Positions 1-11,553 of a stretch of 64,000 nucleotides of DNA are shown piece by piece. The notes beneath the pieces are model-generated. The model made no database searches, was not told the origin of the DNA, and saw only the letters and a list, made by a program, of their open reading frames with translations. Made by a program: the position numbers and the translations under genes. The first letter of the stretch is position 1. Each line of letters opens with the position of its first letter. Source of the DNA: Hydnum rufescens UP504 (lineage: Eukaryota; Basidiomycota; Agaricomycetes; Cantharellales; Hydnaceae); the NCBI GenBank assembly GCA_014904985.1, contig MU128968.1, forward strand, positions 186,001-250,000. Direction: 5' to 3'.

Positions 1-444
1 GAAGATCGACAACTCTCCAATGGGCCGAGGCAAGTCACCTAGCGTTCTCACTTTGAGCACGTCCTCATGCTGCAAGCACAGAAGTGTGAAGGGCCTCTTC
101 ACGCTCCCGAATGGACTGTCACCGTCTACGGTACAAGGCTTTATCGAATGACTTGGTTCTCTCCCCTCATGTGTTCCCCGCAACCTAGTTGAAAATAGAG
201 CGATGGGTACTGCCAAAGCCCCGAAGAAAAATCTCGCTCGCGATGGCGCCGCGAAAATAGGAAGCCTTCCTCTTGCCGTCCTACTTTCGATTCCTTGCTG
301 ATATTCAATCACCCACAGGCTCTTGACAACCTCGAAGCCGAGTACAGGGCTGCTGGTGGTGTAAGCATTTAGTGTGGCCCTAGTGCCCACGATCCTTGCG
401 TTTGTGATGGCCACCACTCCCTCACTCACGTAAATCTCCATCAT
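1..444 (-). CDS. Possible partial ORF running off the left edge
   Basis: On the minus strand an open frame begins with two adjacent ATGs (439-444) and stays open for about 148 codons to the window edge. No family is recognised. A strong donor (GTGAGT) lies just after the fifth codon and an acceptor-like CAG lies about 80 nt further on, so the frame may be intronic in part. On the plus strand the same interval gives a competing reading of about 43 codons (ATG near 202, possible intron ending at the CAG near 319, stop near 374) whose last part looks helical (ALDNLEAEYRAAGG). The two readings cannot both be right and neither is secure. Confidence 0.22.
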   Translation of the reverse strand, partial: MMEIYVSEGVVAITNARIVGTRATLNAYTTSSPVLGFEVVKSLWVIEYQQGIESRTARGRLPIFAAPSRARFFFGALAVPIALFSTRLRGTHEGREPSHSIKPCTVDGDSPFGSVKRPFTLLCLQHEDVLKVRTLGDLPRPIGELSIF

Positions 445-951
445 TCCGTTTTTTCCCTTGCGATAAGATTCAAATCAGTTTCTCATGTTCCTTGATTGCT
501 TGTTTCTTTTTTCTTGCTGTCCTCCTTGTCTGGCACATTTGTTCGAATTAAATGGAGATTAGAACTAAATGTTCGGATCCGATGAAATGAACCCGAGATA
601 CCAATTGAGGCCAAAAAGACGAAGACAATATTTTGGTCGAGCTTGGCGAGACTATAGCCTCAATTCGGTTTCGGCAGTGCCTGCGGTCCATGCGCCGCAG
701 CTCAGGGAGATCTAAACCTCCTCATTTGGCAGTGTGCGAGGCGTAAAGTGGCTCGTAGGAGCAATGGCTTATCTAGAGTTACACGGCCGACTATGCATAC
801 CTATGTATTATTAGAATAGGCGCCAGGTGCCCTTATTCCTAATCGTCCCGATGTGCTCCTGGAAACTGAGCCAGCGCTTCACCTCCGTCTATAATAGACA
901 AGTCCTGAGTAAAGGGTTCCCTGATTTTGTCTTCAATGGCCGAGAAAGCAC

Positions 952-1087
952 CTCAGGAAAACCGGACATGTTCCAGGGCATGTTGTGCCTTCCGGAGGCA
1001 CTGGAACATCATGGAGAAGTGCTCTGGAGTCTCTGGAGCATTCCAGAGGCTCCAGAGTTGTGGAGCATGTCCGGTTGGATTTCCTGA
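952..1087. repeat. Fold-back element with nested hairpin
   Basis: The outer arms at about 952-975 and 1062-1087 are reverse complements (CAGGAAA, then ACCGGACATG, then TCCA) apart from a 4-base insertion and one substitution. Inside, 1022-1059 forms a second hairpin with arms CTCTGGAGTCTCTGGA and TTCCAGAGGCTCCAGAG. No clear target-site duplication is visible outside the arms, so this may be an old inverted-repeat transposon remnant or simply a structured sequence. Confidence 0.55.
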
Positions 1088-4000
1088 TGTGATGACCTGT
1101 TTCCACAATCTTGGAATCTGTAGAATGCTTATTGAACCTCTTAGGAATTTTAGGGCAGCATGTTGTGCACCCTCTCACCCAATTTTCCAGATATTTAGGT
1201 GCTGTGGTGGGTGGTTATCGCGAAGCCACTGATAAGTGCTGAAATTACATAGCCGCCACACAAGGCGTGTTAGGTTGACATTGAGTTCGTGCTCCTGATG
1301 ATTCGGATCAGTTCATATTCGGTTGGAAACAAATCCGCAGTTTCCTGACCGGCGGATGGATGTTCCACTGCTATCCGGAGATTGCTATAGCATGAGTATA
1401 TTGGAATTTACAACCACAAAGGAATTACATTGTTAAAAGCTGCCATCCAACCCCTCCAGAAGATAATTACAGTCATAGCAATATGTCTCATCACACTGGG
1501 CCATATCATATCATCTTGACTAAATTGGATATCTAGGTCGCCGAAATCGCCTCGACAAGGGCAGGTGCCTCATGGGATACTATCAGGTAGCCATGTATGA
1601 AGTTTCACATGCCTAGAGGTGTAGGGTGACAGGAGGTATATCAGCATTCCCAAAGTCATGGAGAAAATTGCACGAATCACGTGATATAACCAAGTTACAT
1701 GGTGGTTTGTCCAATCGTAGGGTACGGACATCCGGGCAGATTCCCAACTGCAGATTTTTGTGCCACCTCGGAGGCCACTCCGACCGCTGATATCCACGGA
1801 TCCTTGGTTCAGAACTGAATCAATCCCAACTGTTAGGAGCCCTACGAATCACACACTCTTCATATTGGCCAGAACTTTCACCTCACAGAAGGGTATAATG
1901 TCCGCTAGCAAAACGAATCACAGCGTTCCGAAAGGTGCATGTGCATCCACTATTGAGTACCCTTTGTTGGGCGCTTCCGAAACTGGAAGCAAATGAGCCG
2001 AACTGCTGCTTTGTTGGTGCCTTTTTCATAGCTCTTCCAACACGAACTTCACAGTCCTTAAATTCATCAGGGATACATAGGGCAATAATTTCTACATTAA
2101 TGCTGGAGCAATAATGGCGTGGATAAAAACTGAGCAACAAAATCACCTTTCCGTCAAGAGCTGTATCCAGAAGTGATAAACAAGTCAACCGGACGTTTCC
2201 GGCGTGGCTTATACTGCATTTCGGAAACCCAGGAATATCTCGCCTATCGCTCGTCACTGTATGGCAGGGCATGATCGTGCTTTCTTGACACGACCATTTC
2301 CCTTGTCCCCCTCCTTAAGCATTGCACTTCGATGAGCCACAGGATTATTCTTTACCTGTCGATTGTGGCCGAACCCGACACCAGAAGCCCTTCGGAACTG
2401 GCGTCGAATGCCGTCGTTGATACCCTACTGTACTCCAACTACCTGGAGGCTAAGAGTCCGATATTTCCCTCACATGTGGCCGTCGGGCATTGCGAAGCTC
2501 GTGTACACGTCCTGGTAAATGCTCACTGTTTCTTCGGGCGGTGATAGTTTTGAACATTCCAATTGAAAAGAAGTGGATTCTCAGTGAATTCTCCCAAAGA
2601 AAGGTGCTGCCATGCTTCTTCCTGATCGCCAGTATCCCTCTACGTCTGCTTCGATCGTTAGTTATTCATTCCCAATCTTTCAGTAGCACGAATATAGATA
2701 TTTTACCCCGCAGCCCCCAGAAATTCGTAAATATCTAACTCCTCAGCTCGTTAAAGGGGATGTGCAGGTTTTTCTGGCCGCCCAGGGCTTTTGGATCGTG
2801 TTCCTTGCCACGATATCGATCACAATTCTAAATGCAATCAACGAACCGCAACGCCCCGTATGGTTGATCAATAGGTGTTGTAATTGTGCTTCTTGTAATC
2901 CCTGATCATTAGAATTTTTAGATACAGATGTTGTAAAAGGAGCGCTTGTCTCACTCCCATCGGATGTTAGGTGACGGATACTCTGGGCGTCAGGCTGGAA
3001 CTCATCGTAATATTTCACATGAATATCAGGATGTTGTCTCTGAAGACGCAATGATCCTCATCATCCTGAAGAAGAGTTCGGTAATTTACATTCATTCGTT
3101 TTCTGTGTACAACATTAACCACAGGAGAGCCATCAGATTCCCAGGCGATCGCGGCGTCCCTGAAGCCCTCCGGACAAGTATACATCCTTAAAGCGGTGAT
3201 CAAATCCTCTTTCTCCGTCGTGTCAGATACTGAGATGCATTCTTACATATTCTGGTCCCCGAGAGAGACCCTGATATTGACGTCCAGCCGAGACCAATGA
3301 GAAATGGGGAGATTCGGATGGTTTCTTCTCAACGAGATAAATCATACTGAAATCCCTACCATTTAGAGTATATCATAAAGTACTTTCACACCCGATTTCA
3401 TAGATTGGGTCGGTGCAAGTGTCCTCCCTGTGGATGCCATCCTGGAGTCTGAACTCCCAGTAAGGAGTGGGCGAATCCAGTGCGTATCTCCCTTTACCCA
3501 GCCTTTGTTGTGGTCATGACACGAAGAATCACCCGGTGGTTCGTGCGTGTCACCCTGACGAATCGCACGGCATCTCTGGTCCGTATCTGCATGGAGACCT
3601 TGATTCTGCGTCCCTAGAGGGTGAATCCATCGTACCCAGTCAGACTTGCACAGAAGAGTACCCCAATTACCTCCGAACATAGCCCCCAATATCATTTCAT
3701 CTGCACTCCACGTATCGCAAGGTCTATGTTTATGGTAGATGCCAAACACGCGGGAAGAAGCACCTGTACTATGCCTTGTAGGGGTTCAAATAAAAATATG
3801 CGTCCAGTTCCAATGAGGCGGGATTATTTGGGGAGCTCAGCCTGGGCTGGGAAAGCAAGAGCATGAGCACACAAGAAGACCAAAGACGCTTGTGCCAAAG
3901 ATGTGGAACTGTTCTAGCCTGTTGGGTGCTGGTAGACAACCTAGGCAACTCAGTCAGGAAAGTTAGTATATTAATTCATCACACAAAAGGGGAGTGATAC

Positions 4001-5607
4001 ATTGCTGGCTGAAGAACTTGCCAGGATGCAGTTTTCCACGTGGAAGTGGATCCGTATAGCAAAGATTATTGCCCCACTGTATGGAGCAAAAATCAACAAT
4101 GCTATGCTCAACCTACAGTTGCTTCAGGACTAATCAGCAGTCTCGGATCGGGCGCTTACACTTTATTATCAAAGAATAGCACAGGAAACCACCAAATCTA
4201 CCCCACCTTGGATGTCTGGTGCGGGCCGCAATCGGGCGAGCAATTGCAAACTTCGGAAAAGCTGCGTGATGGCAAATCATTCCCTATGTTATATGGCTGA
4301 GACATTCCATCGGTGGGAAAAGGAGGCTTCCCAAGCCGTGAACTTGGGTCCCACCATTCCATCGCTTGCGTGATGGCCTGTTCGGCATGTTCTGAATTCC
4401 AGGAGAGATGATATAGCAAAACCAGCGCCGGCCTTGATATTGACAGAGGCTGTACTTGCTTTCTCTTTGAATTCGGGGGTACTTGGTTATTTGTTCCAAA
4501 GGGCCAGAAAGCTTGAAAGCACCATACCGAGATACGTTAAGAGGGCTTGGATATCCCCCTCGCTACTTGGCAATTTCAAACTCTCTTCTTCCTGAATAGA
4601 TTAATTAACCCTGGATTTAGGGACGGCTATTCCTTTCTACCAGAAGACCCAAAAGTCAGGGCGACCAGTCAGTTGAGGTCCACTCCGAGCGCACTATCCA
4701 TGACCTTGAAGCTCTGCTAGGGCAGCACAAGGGTACTAGGGTACTAGATGACCTATTGGAGAAGGAGTATTACATGATAACAGATAAACAACAGTATGGT
4801 GTAATACGCGGAACTTACGGACAAGGTACACGAGAACCAGTGGCCTAGGATGTGGAGGCGTACGTGACGGCGCCAGTCACAACAGGACCCCTGAAACCCG
4901 CGGGATCCGTTTGGCTCCAGAGAATGCCAGAGATTCGTGCAGGATCTGCACACCGCCTCGGTATCACATTTGAGAGCTGCCATTACGGGAGGTCACAGAG
5001 TCAGAGCAAAATTTTGTTCAAAATCGCCGGGAATCGTGGTCGGCTCCGACTCAACGTTTTGCGGGTCACCCGCAACTTTTAGGGGTCCTGTTACGACTTT
5101 CGGAATTTACCGGTCTATATCGGAGCGCCTCAATGGCGCCAAAAGAACGCGGGGAAATCAGACCTGGTGGCCTTGTGGTCATTCCTGAAGTGCATACCGG
5201 TGCCATGCCAAGCGATCCTCGGCGCCAGTTGCAACGCATGGATCCACGGGTTATTCTATTACTGTATTTCGATGAGATTGTAACGTCACAAGTCGGTGGT
5301 GTTCTCTCTTATATATTGCGTTGGGCTGCCCCCAGTTAATGGTGAGGCGCGTTAATGCATGGATTTCAAGGTTATGGAGGATCGATCTAAGTTTCATGAG
5401 GGTGACACCCGAACTCTGCAATATTCTGGAATGTGTTGTACCCTGCGGCTTGGGCCTTATCCCTGGCCTGTGCGATTTGACAGCCTTGATTGTTTTAAAT
5501 AACAAGTCCTGGTGTAAAATGACATGAATGAAGCTACTGTCAAACAGACTGCGACCACCTGTCGCCCCCGAAGCACAGTCCAAAGGCTGTCTCACTTCGA
5601 TCTGAGG

Positions 5608-5687
5608 TGCTGAAGTACCTTTTGGTGCTCTCAGCCGTTATACCAGCACTGATATAACGGCTAAGAGCACCAAATGGTACTTCAGCA
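5608..5687. mobile_element. 80-bp MITE-like hairpin with TSD
   Basis: Two 34-bp arms, 5609-5642 and 5653-5686, are inverted copies differing at only two positions, around a 10-nt loop. The ends read TGCTGAAGTACC and GGTACTTCAGCA. The element is bounded on both sides by the pentamer TGAGG (5603-5607 and 5688-5692), which fits a target-site duplication. There is no coding capacity, so it would have to be moved in trans by a DNA transposase. The superfamily cannot be assigned from the ends alone. High arm identity suggests recent origin or selection for structure. Confidence 0.7.
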
Positions 5688-6391
5688 TGAGGGATGTAAG
5701 ATAGATGTATTTTATCAATGAATAGTTGATCAGGGTGGTACAGTTGTACACGGAGTGAAAATGGTTGCGATTTTAGGGGGCTAGTTTTTGCTAGCGTAAC
5801 GCGAGATAGGCTCGAGCTACAATGTCCACTCTGCGGACTGTAACTTCACCAATGCTGGATGAAATAGTTGAGGTTTATATGTACTCTACCGTGTGTGGGC
5901 GGAGGAGTCCGAATTCTCGCCAAACCTGGTGACTTACATGATCCCAGGCTGGAACTCGGGCAGCACTGAAGGCTTAGTTTCGAAACAAGCTGAATCGAAG
6001 AATTAGCTCACAGCGTAACGGAGCATGGGAGAGACGAAGGGAGAGACAAGTCACAATGACTATACAACCCTGTCTTGGACACGCATTGTTTTGACCCAAT
6101 CAAAAGGGATGGTGGGCGGGTGCAAAGAGAATCCCTGATCTCAAAAACACAGCACGAGATACAGTATTCTCGCCGAAGCAGTTAGCTGTGTACTATTGAC
6201 TTCAAAGCAACCGGCATCTCCCGGATCGGCGGTGGCTCGACACCTGACGTCGAGCGTCATCCTCGCTGCGCACCCCGAGGCCCACGTTCCACTCGCAAGC
6301 TCCCTCACGTCCATAAAAATCGGCAGGAATCAGTGTTCGGGACACTTTGAGATTTTGAACACAGTACAGCTTACATGAATTTCTTGTAAAA

Positions 6392-9300
6392 ATGAAGTTT
6401 GCGAGATATCTGGAGGACACACAAGTGAGTTTTATTGATTTTTTTGCTGCGGAACCATCCGGCTGAGCCCAGCATACCCTGTAGATTCCAGAGTGGAAGC
6501 GGGCTTATCTGTTCGTTCGTGAACTCTAGACGATTGACAATTTGACCCGCAGTCATATTTTCTTTACAGCGACTACCGCAGACTTAAGAAATGCATCGCC
6601 CAGATGGTCAGTGGCAGGCCTGTATCTGGATTGGAACCGTCTGAAACGACGTCGGCTTCCGATTTCGTCGCATCGGCAAGTCTTTCCGTGCCTTCTGGGC
6701 ATGCTGACAGTGCTGTACGTGCACAATCGGGCAGCAGCGAACCACTTAACCGTGATGTTCATCCACGGTACGGAAGCCAGATGCATTCCCCGCCACTCAC
6801 TAGAATACAGGAGCCCCCAGTCTTGCTACACGCCGGGATGGAATCCTTGCCTGACGTTCGTCCATCCCCAGATACCAAAGCTGGGGGTGGCTCCGATGGG
6901 GTAGGTAGTTTCTGTCCTTCCCATACATATCCGTTGACTGAAGTGGGCTCCCTACTACGTGTCAGCTGCCTGAACGATCTCGTCCTATAGTGAAGCCACC
7001 TGCATTCAGCTCGCCCTCCCCATCAGTATCCGTGCCACGCTTTACTATTGCCAATATGCGCAGGCGCGGTCCTCATGTTGGTCCGTACTCTCGTTGCTAT
7101 CAGGCTCTTTAAGCACTGCTTCTTACTGATTTCCTTTTTACCAGCTACTTCAATTCTTCCAGATGCTCGTCTAGACGATATTCTCACTGGTCTCACATCG
7201 ACTCAACGTCGTTTTTTTGAGGTGCTAAACGAAGAGCTAAACAAAGTCGACAAGTTTTACATCGAACGCGAACGTGACGCTTTGATCCTCTCATCCCTTC
7301 TCAAGGAGCAACTTCGGGAGCTGCAAGGTCATCGTGACCTTTATCACGTTCGTCAGTAATTGCTTTGCGCCATGCCACAGGTTCCAATGACATCTTATGG
7401 TAGAGTTCCGAACATATGATTACCCATCGATGGCCATTTTCACTTGAACTGTTCAGTCCCATAAAATACCTTTCGCCGACTCCGAGAGATAATGTCCGGA
7501 GGTCTTCCTCAGTACCCGATGTTAGTTCAGGAGGAGCAAGGGATTCCGAAGAACCCGGCGCGAGGAAGTTGGACCCGGAAGAGTATCATCACAACAAGAA
7601 AAAACTAAAAAAGGCGCTCCTGGAGCACTATCGGTATGTTCTATGTCTTGTTGGTACCAAGGACTTCTAGTTCGCCCTCAATCTACCTACCTAGTGGCAT
7701 GGAACTCTTGAACAACTATCGCGTATGTTAATAGGGCTCGAGATATCATTATGATCGGTTGATTGCTAACTTCTATTTTCTCATTCAGATCCTCAACCTT
7801 ACCGGGTTTCGCAAGGCCCTGAAAAAATTTGAGAAAGTCACCAAGATATCTGTTCAGAATCTTTACACTAAAGAAAAGGTAGTTACATCCTTCTGCAACC
7901 TCGGATTTGTTTCTGAATGTACAATGTAAATAGGTCGAGACTTGCACCTTCTCCAGCGCCAATAAACTACAGCAAATGATCAGGGAGGTAGAGGATGTTT
8001 ATACTCAGTTCTTTAGTAAGCTTCACAGATTTTATGATCACGTTCTATGAATCCAACACTTCTGAAGGCAACGGGGATCGAAAAGAAGCATTAAACCGAC
8101 TTAGAGCGACAACCCAGCATAGAACACATCACTCTAAAGCCTTCCGATCCGGGTTACTCATCGGGCTGGGCTTTCCTGCCCTGGTGCAAGGGATATATTT
8201 CAGTACGATGGCATAGATTCGATATCTTTGCAAAGCATCCCACAAACACAGATCCATATAGGCTTCCAGCGCGAGGCAAGGGCTGAAATACCTGCTTGGA
8301 ACGCTCTGCTCCAAGTATATGGGGGATTCTTCGTCGTTGTTTTATTCTCCCTGTTGATTACCCTCAATCTCATCGCCTGGTCTCGTGCCCGCATCAATTA
8401 CGTTTTCATTTTCGGTGAGCCTGTCCCTTCTCGTACGCACCCATCAGATCACTACTCACGTCCCTCTTAATCATAGAATTGGACGTACGAACAACTATCG
8501 GCCCTCGTGAATTCGCAGAAATTCCGTCATTTCTGTTCCTCACCCTCAGCTATGCGTTCTGGTTGTCCTTTGCTCGGGTTGGAAGCGTCTCACCCACGAC
8601 ATGGCCGCTTGGTGAGGTTACATGTTCCTGCCTGTGGCGTCGGGTTGCCCTCTGAGGGATTCATTTGTAGCATGGCTGGTCTTTGCCCTTGTATTGATAC
8701 TGGCCCCACTTCCCATCTATACCCGTCCGTCGCGCTGGTGGCTCGTCCGCAAAGTTGGAAAACTGTTGGTTTCTGGAACCAGTCGAGTCGAGGCAAGTTG
8801 AACGCTTTCTTGCCATGCATACCACTTTCTGACGGACCATGTAGTTTGCGGGTGACTGGATCGTCTCTTGTGGTTCCGTGTTCCGTATTGATTTCAGTTA
8901 TTTTTTCTGCAGACTTCTGGATGGGGGACCAATTATGCAGTCTCACTTTCTCCCTGTCTACCCTCTGGACTTTTGGGTGTGCATACCAGAATCACTGGCT
9001 AGCAGATACATATACGAAGTGTGGAGTCAGCAAACAGTGGGGTGTTCCCTTTGCGCTCAGTGCGTTGCCAGCGGTACTTCGTCTTATCCAATGCATCAAG
9101 CGTTATGAGGACAGTGGCCTGTACACCCATCTGATCAACGTCAGTTATTCTTAGGGGTATATTCTTAATCTCCCCCGTCCCTGAACTGTCGTTTCGTAGG
9201 GCGGGAAATATTTTTCTAGCATTATGTATTATGTATTCTACTTCCTGTGGAGAACTAAGGGTGCACAACTGGAGGGCTATCATTTTGTCCTGTTTTGTAC

Positions 9301-10029
9301 CTTTGCGTCGATTATGTCTACATATAGTGCTGGCTGGGTACGTCGCTCATGGTATTCTTCCTTCGAGCTCTGTGCAATGGTGACAGGCTTCCAGGACTTC
9401 CTCATGGATTGGTCAGTTCTTGACCCAAAGGCCCAATATAAGTTTCTACGATCTGATCTGATATATACAAATTCCATACCGGTGCGCATATCCATCCCTT
9501 CCGCGCCCTCAACGCCAGTCTGATAGATCATATTAGTTCTATTACTTTGCGATTGTGAGTCGGCTTCCGAAGCATGGGCTAAGCATCAGTATTCTCTAAT
9601 AAGCAATCTTATCAGATTTACAATGTCATCGTGCGCTTTGCGTGGATAGGCTTCCTCCCCTATCCGTCTAGCCACTTTGTTGTTACCACACGATCTTTTG
9701 TTTTTGCCATTCTGGAGGTGGTACGCCGTGTAGGGTGGAACTTGCGTGAGCCCTCTCATTGCTTGGTGTCTCGGTCCTCGCACCTGTTCTCATGGACTCG
9801 TCTGGTTCTAGTCCGCCTGGAGAACGAACACATCGGGAATATGGATCAATATCGCGTGACGCGTGAAGTACCGTTACCGTATAGTTTCCAAGATGATGAC
9901 GAAAATGATGTGGACTCGGAAAGCGACGGCAGATCTGAGCGCTCTACCACTGTTAGAGGAAAGAGGACCGGACTGCGGACAAAATCCTCTGTACATCTGC
10001 CTACCGTTGATAACAGTGGACAGGTGTAG
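6392..10029 (+). CDS. SYG1: SPX-EXS phosphate exporter (XPR1/SYG1 family)
   Basis: Membrane phosphate exporter/signalling protein with an N-terminal SPX domain that in this family senses inositol pyrophosphates. The start is MKFARYLEDTQ at 6392, followed by small exons giving IPEWKRAYLDYRRLKKCIA, the classic SPX opening. A low-complexity loop (6.6-6.9 kb) separates this from the rest of SPX at 7.1-7.9 kb, including the helical stretch KKLKKALLEHYR and TGFRKALKKFEK. From about 8.1 kb, hydrophobic segments (SGLLIGLGFPALVQGIY) begin the membrane part. The EXS domain follows with WTFGCAYQNHWLADTY, SALPAVLRLIQCIKRYED and DFLMDWSVLDPKAQYKFLR, ending in RLENEHIGNMDQYR. The acidic tail ends at the TAG at 10029. 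Roughly a dozen introns are implied. All parts expected of the family are present and no frame break was noticed. Confidence in the family is very high; exact intron edges are not all fixed. Confidence 0.95.
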
Positions 10030-10114
10030 ATATGTCGTTAATATAACATAACATTTCGCGAATCGCGACAAGTAAATATTGACTCTTATTTGGACGGGGA
10101 CTGCCGCTACCATT

Positions 10115-11553
10115 ATGCTTTCCCCTTCAGGTCGCGTGAATATCTCCCCAGAAACAGACGTCTTCCTCACTGCACTGGGGAACGTGCCAAACTCAAAACC
10201 CCACGTAGACTCCGCTCACTCTCTAGATCCACTTCGTACGTGATGTCACATTGAGATTGTCGCGAATGATCCTCTTATTGTTCTTAGACTTCCTATTTTT
10301 CCTCGAGATTATTCTGCTATTGCTGAAAGCCCGACTCCTAGGAGTCGCCTCTCCCCTCCAGCTCACTCTGATTTCACCAGTCGTTTGCCACCCCGGCCAC
10401 CCCTGCTCTCTAGAATGTCTGTCCCTAATTTCTCCGAAACTCAAACACGGCATTCCGCGCGAAAACATCAAGGACCCGTGCGACATGGAGCCTCGGTCAA
10501 TACCAATGCCTCACAATCTTCCCCAGCCATCATCAAGACGCGTGATAGGCCATCTCCTCAGTTCTGGTCCTCATCTGGTATGCCCCCAAAGCCATTTCCA
10601 GGTTCTACCTCAAGGGAAGAGGGCTTTCGCATTGTATCCCAGTCGGCTCCAGGAGTGAAATATCAGTACGTGAGCATCCATGTGATCATGGCACAAGTAT
10701 GCTTAGGACATCGAATAGATCCCGACCAAAGCTTGGACCCTCTGTCCCCTCATCTGTGTGTCGGCCCCTGCAGTCGATTGGGCAAAGATGAAAGCGGAGC
10801 ACGAGGCACTTAAGCGCCCCCCTGCGCACGGAAGTATCTTGCTGGGCGAGATCACTGAACGAACGCGTCGCTTGTCTCTTGGGCCTCTGCCTGTTCAGGA
10901 TGTACACGTATCCAATGTCCGCCGCGGGGCTGTAGGTGCTATCCGGCCAAGTCGTTCGTTGCATAGCCTTCCCTCCGCGTCCCGAGACCATTTCGGTGTA
11001 GAAAGTGACTCGAGGGTGGAGTCCCCTATGACTTCGTGGACCCCCCAAATCTGTGAGTCTGCCTAATGTCTGGCGGGTTGTCATGTCGAGTGTTGACTAT
11101 TAAATTTTCTGGAGAAGCTTGCCCTCTGAACTGGAGCGCGACCAGGGAAGGGCTCAATCTCCACTCTCTTCCGCCAAGGACTTGGCCAAATTCCCTTCCA
11201 AACCCCTTGCGTACGCAGTCCGATCCCGACCCGATAGCCCCTCACCTTCATTGCTTCGTGTAAACCGTCGCATCTTACCCATAGTGGAAGAGGAGATCCA
11301 TCCCGATGAAGGGACGGATTCGTTGGTCACAGCATCATCCACTGCCGTACCCCCTATTAAGTCATCCGGCGATAAAACGAGATCTAAAGTCATCCTGCGT
11401 TCCCCACTTGCAACTATTTACCTTACTCCGACAACTCTCCCTGGGCTCGTTGTGAAAGGGAAGGCGGTCAACTCGTCTTTTATTCCGAGACCGGCGGTGG
11501 ACGAGCAATACGACGACGACGATAGTGATAAGGAAAACAATTGGCTTCCATGA
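10115..11553 (+). CDS. Ser/Pro-rich protein of unknown function
   Basis: I do not recognise a family. The frame starts MLSPSGRVNISPETD at 10115, with an intron at 10240-10287, a large Ser/Pro/Arg-rich exon to about 10.67 kb, then exons beginning near MKAEHEALKRPP (10.79 kb) and LPSELERDQGRAQ (11.12 kb). It ends in an acidic tail (DDDDSDKENNWLP). The DSDKEN end resembles a KEN-box motif, which in other proteins marks substrates of the anaphase-promoting complex; that is inference. Joining the third and fourth exons needs one more base, most simply in the six-C run at 11041-11046, like other one-base breaks in the window. The gene lies 85 bp downstream of the phosphate exporter on the same strand and must be read as a separate unit. 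Confidence 0.62.

Larger units (their letters stand above)
445..6391. other. Long gene-poor stretch
   Basis: About 6 kb with only short frames of random-looking composition. Open stretches on the minus strand at 1883-2272, 2743-3203 and 3363-3749 lack recognisable domains, in-phase introns or a repeated frame preference, so I do not call them genes. The stretch contains the fold-back at 952-1087 and the MITE-like element at 5608-5687, described separately. The last few hundred bases before 6392 should hold the promoter of the phosphate exporter gene. No TATA box stands out there. Confidence 0.5.

Noticed and set aside
1883..2272. 129-codon minus-strand frame
   Set aside because: Random-looking composition, no intron or homology, in a region full of other short frames.
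3363..3749. 128-codon minus-strand frame rich in Trp, His and Cys
   Set aside because: Composition is untypical of proteins in the window and no recognisable motif or splice support is present.
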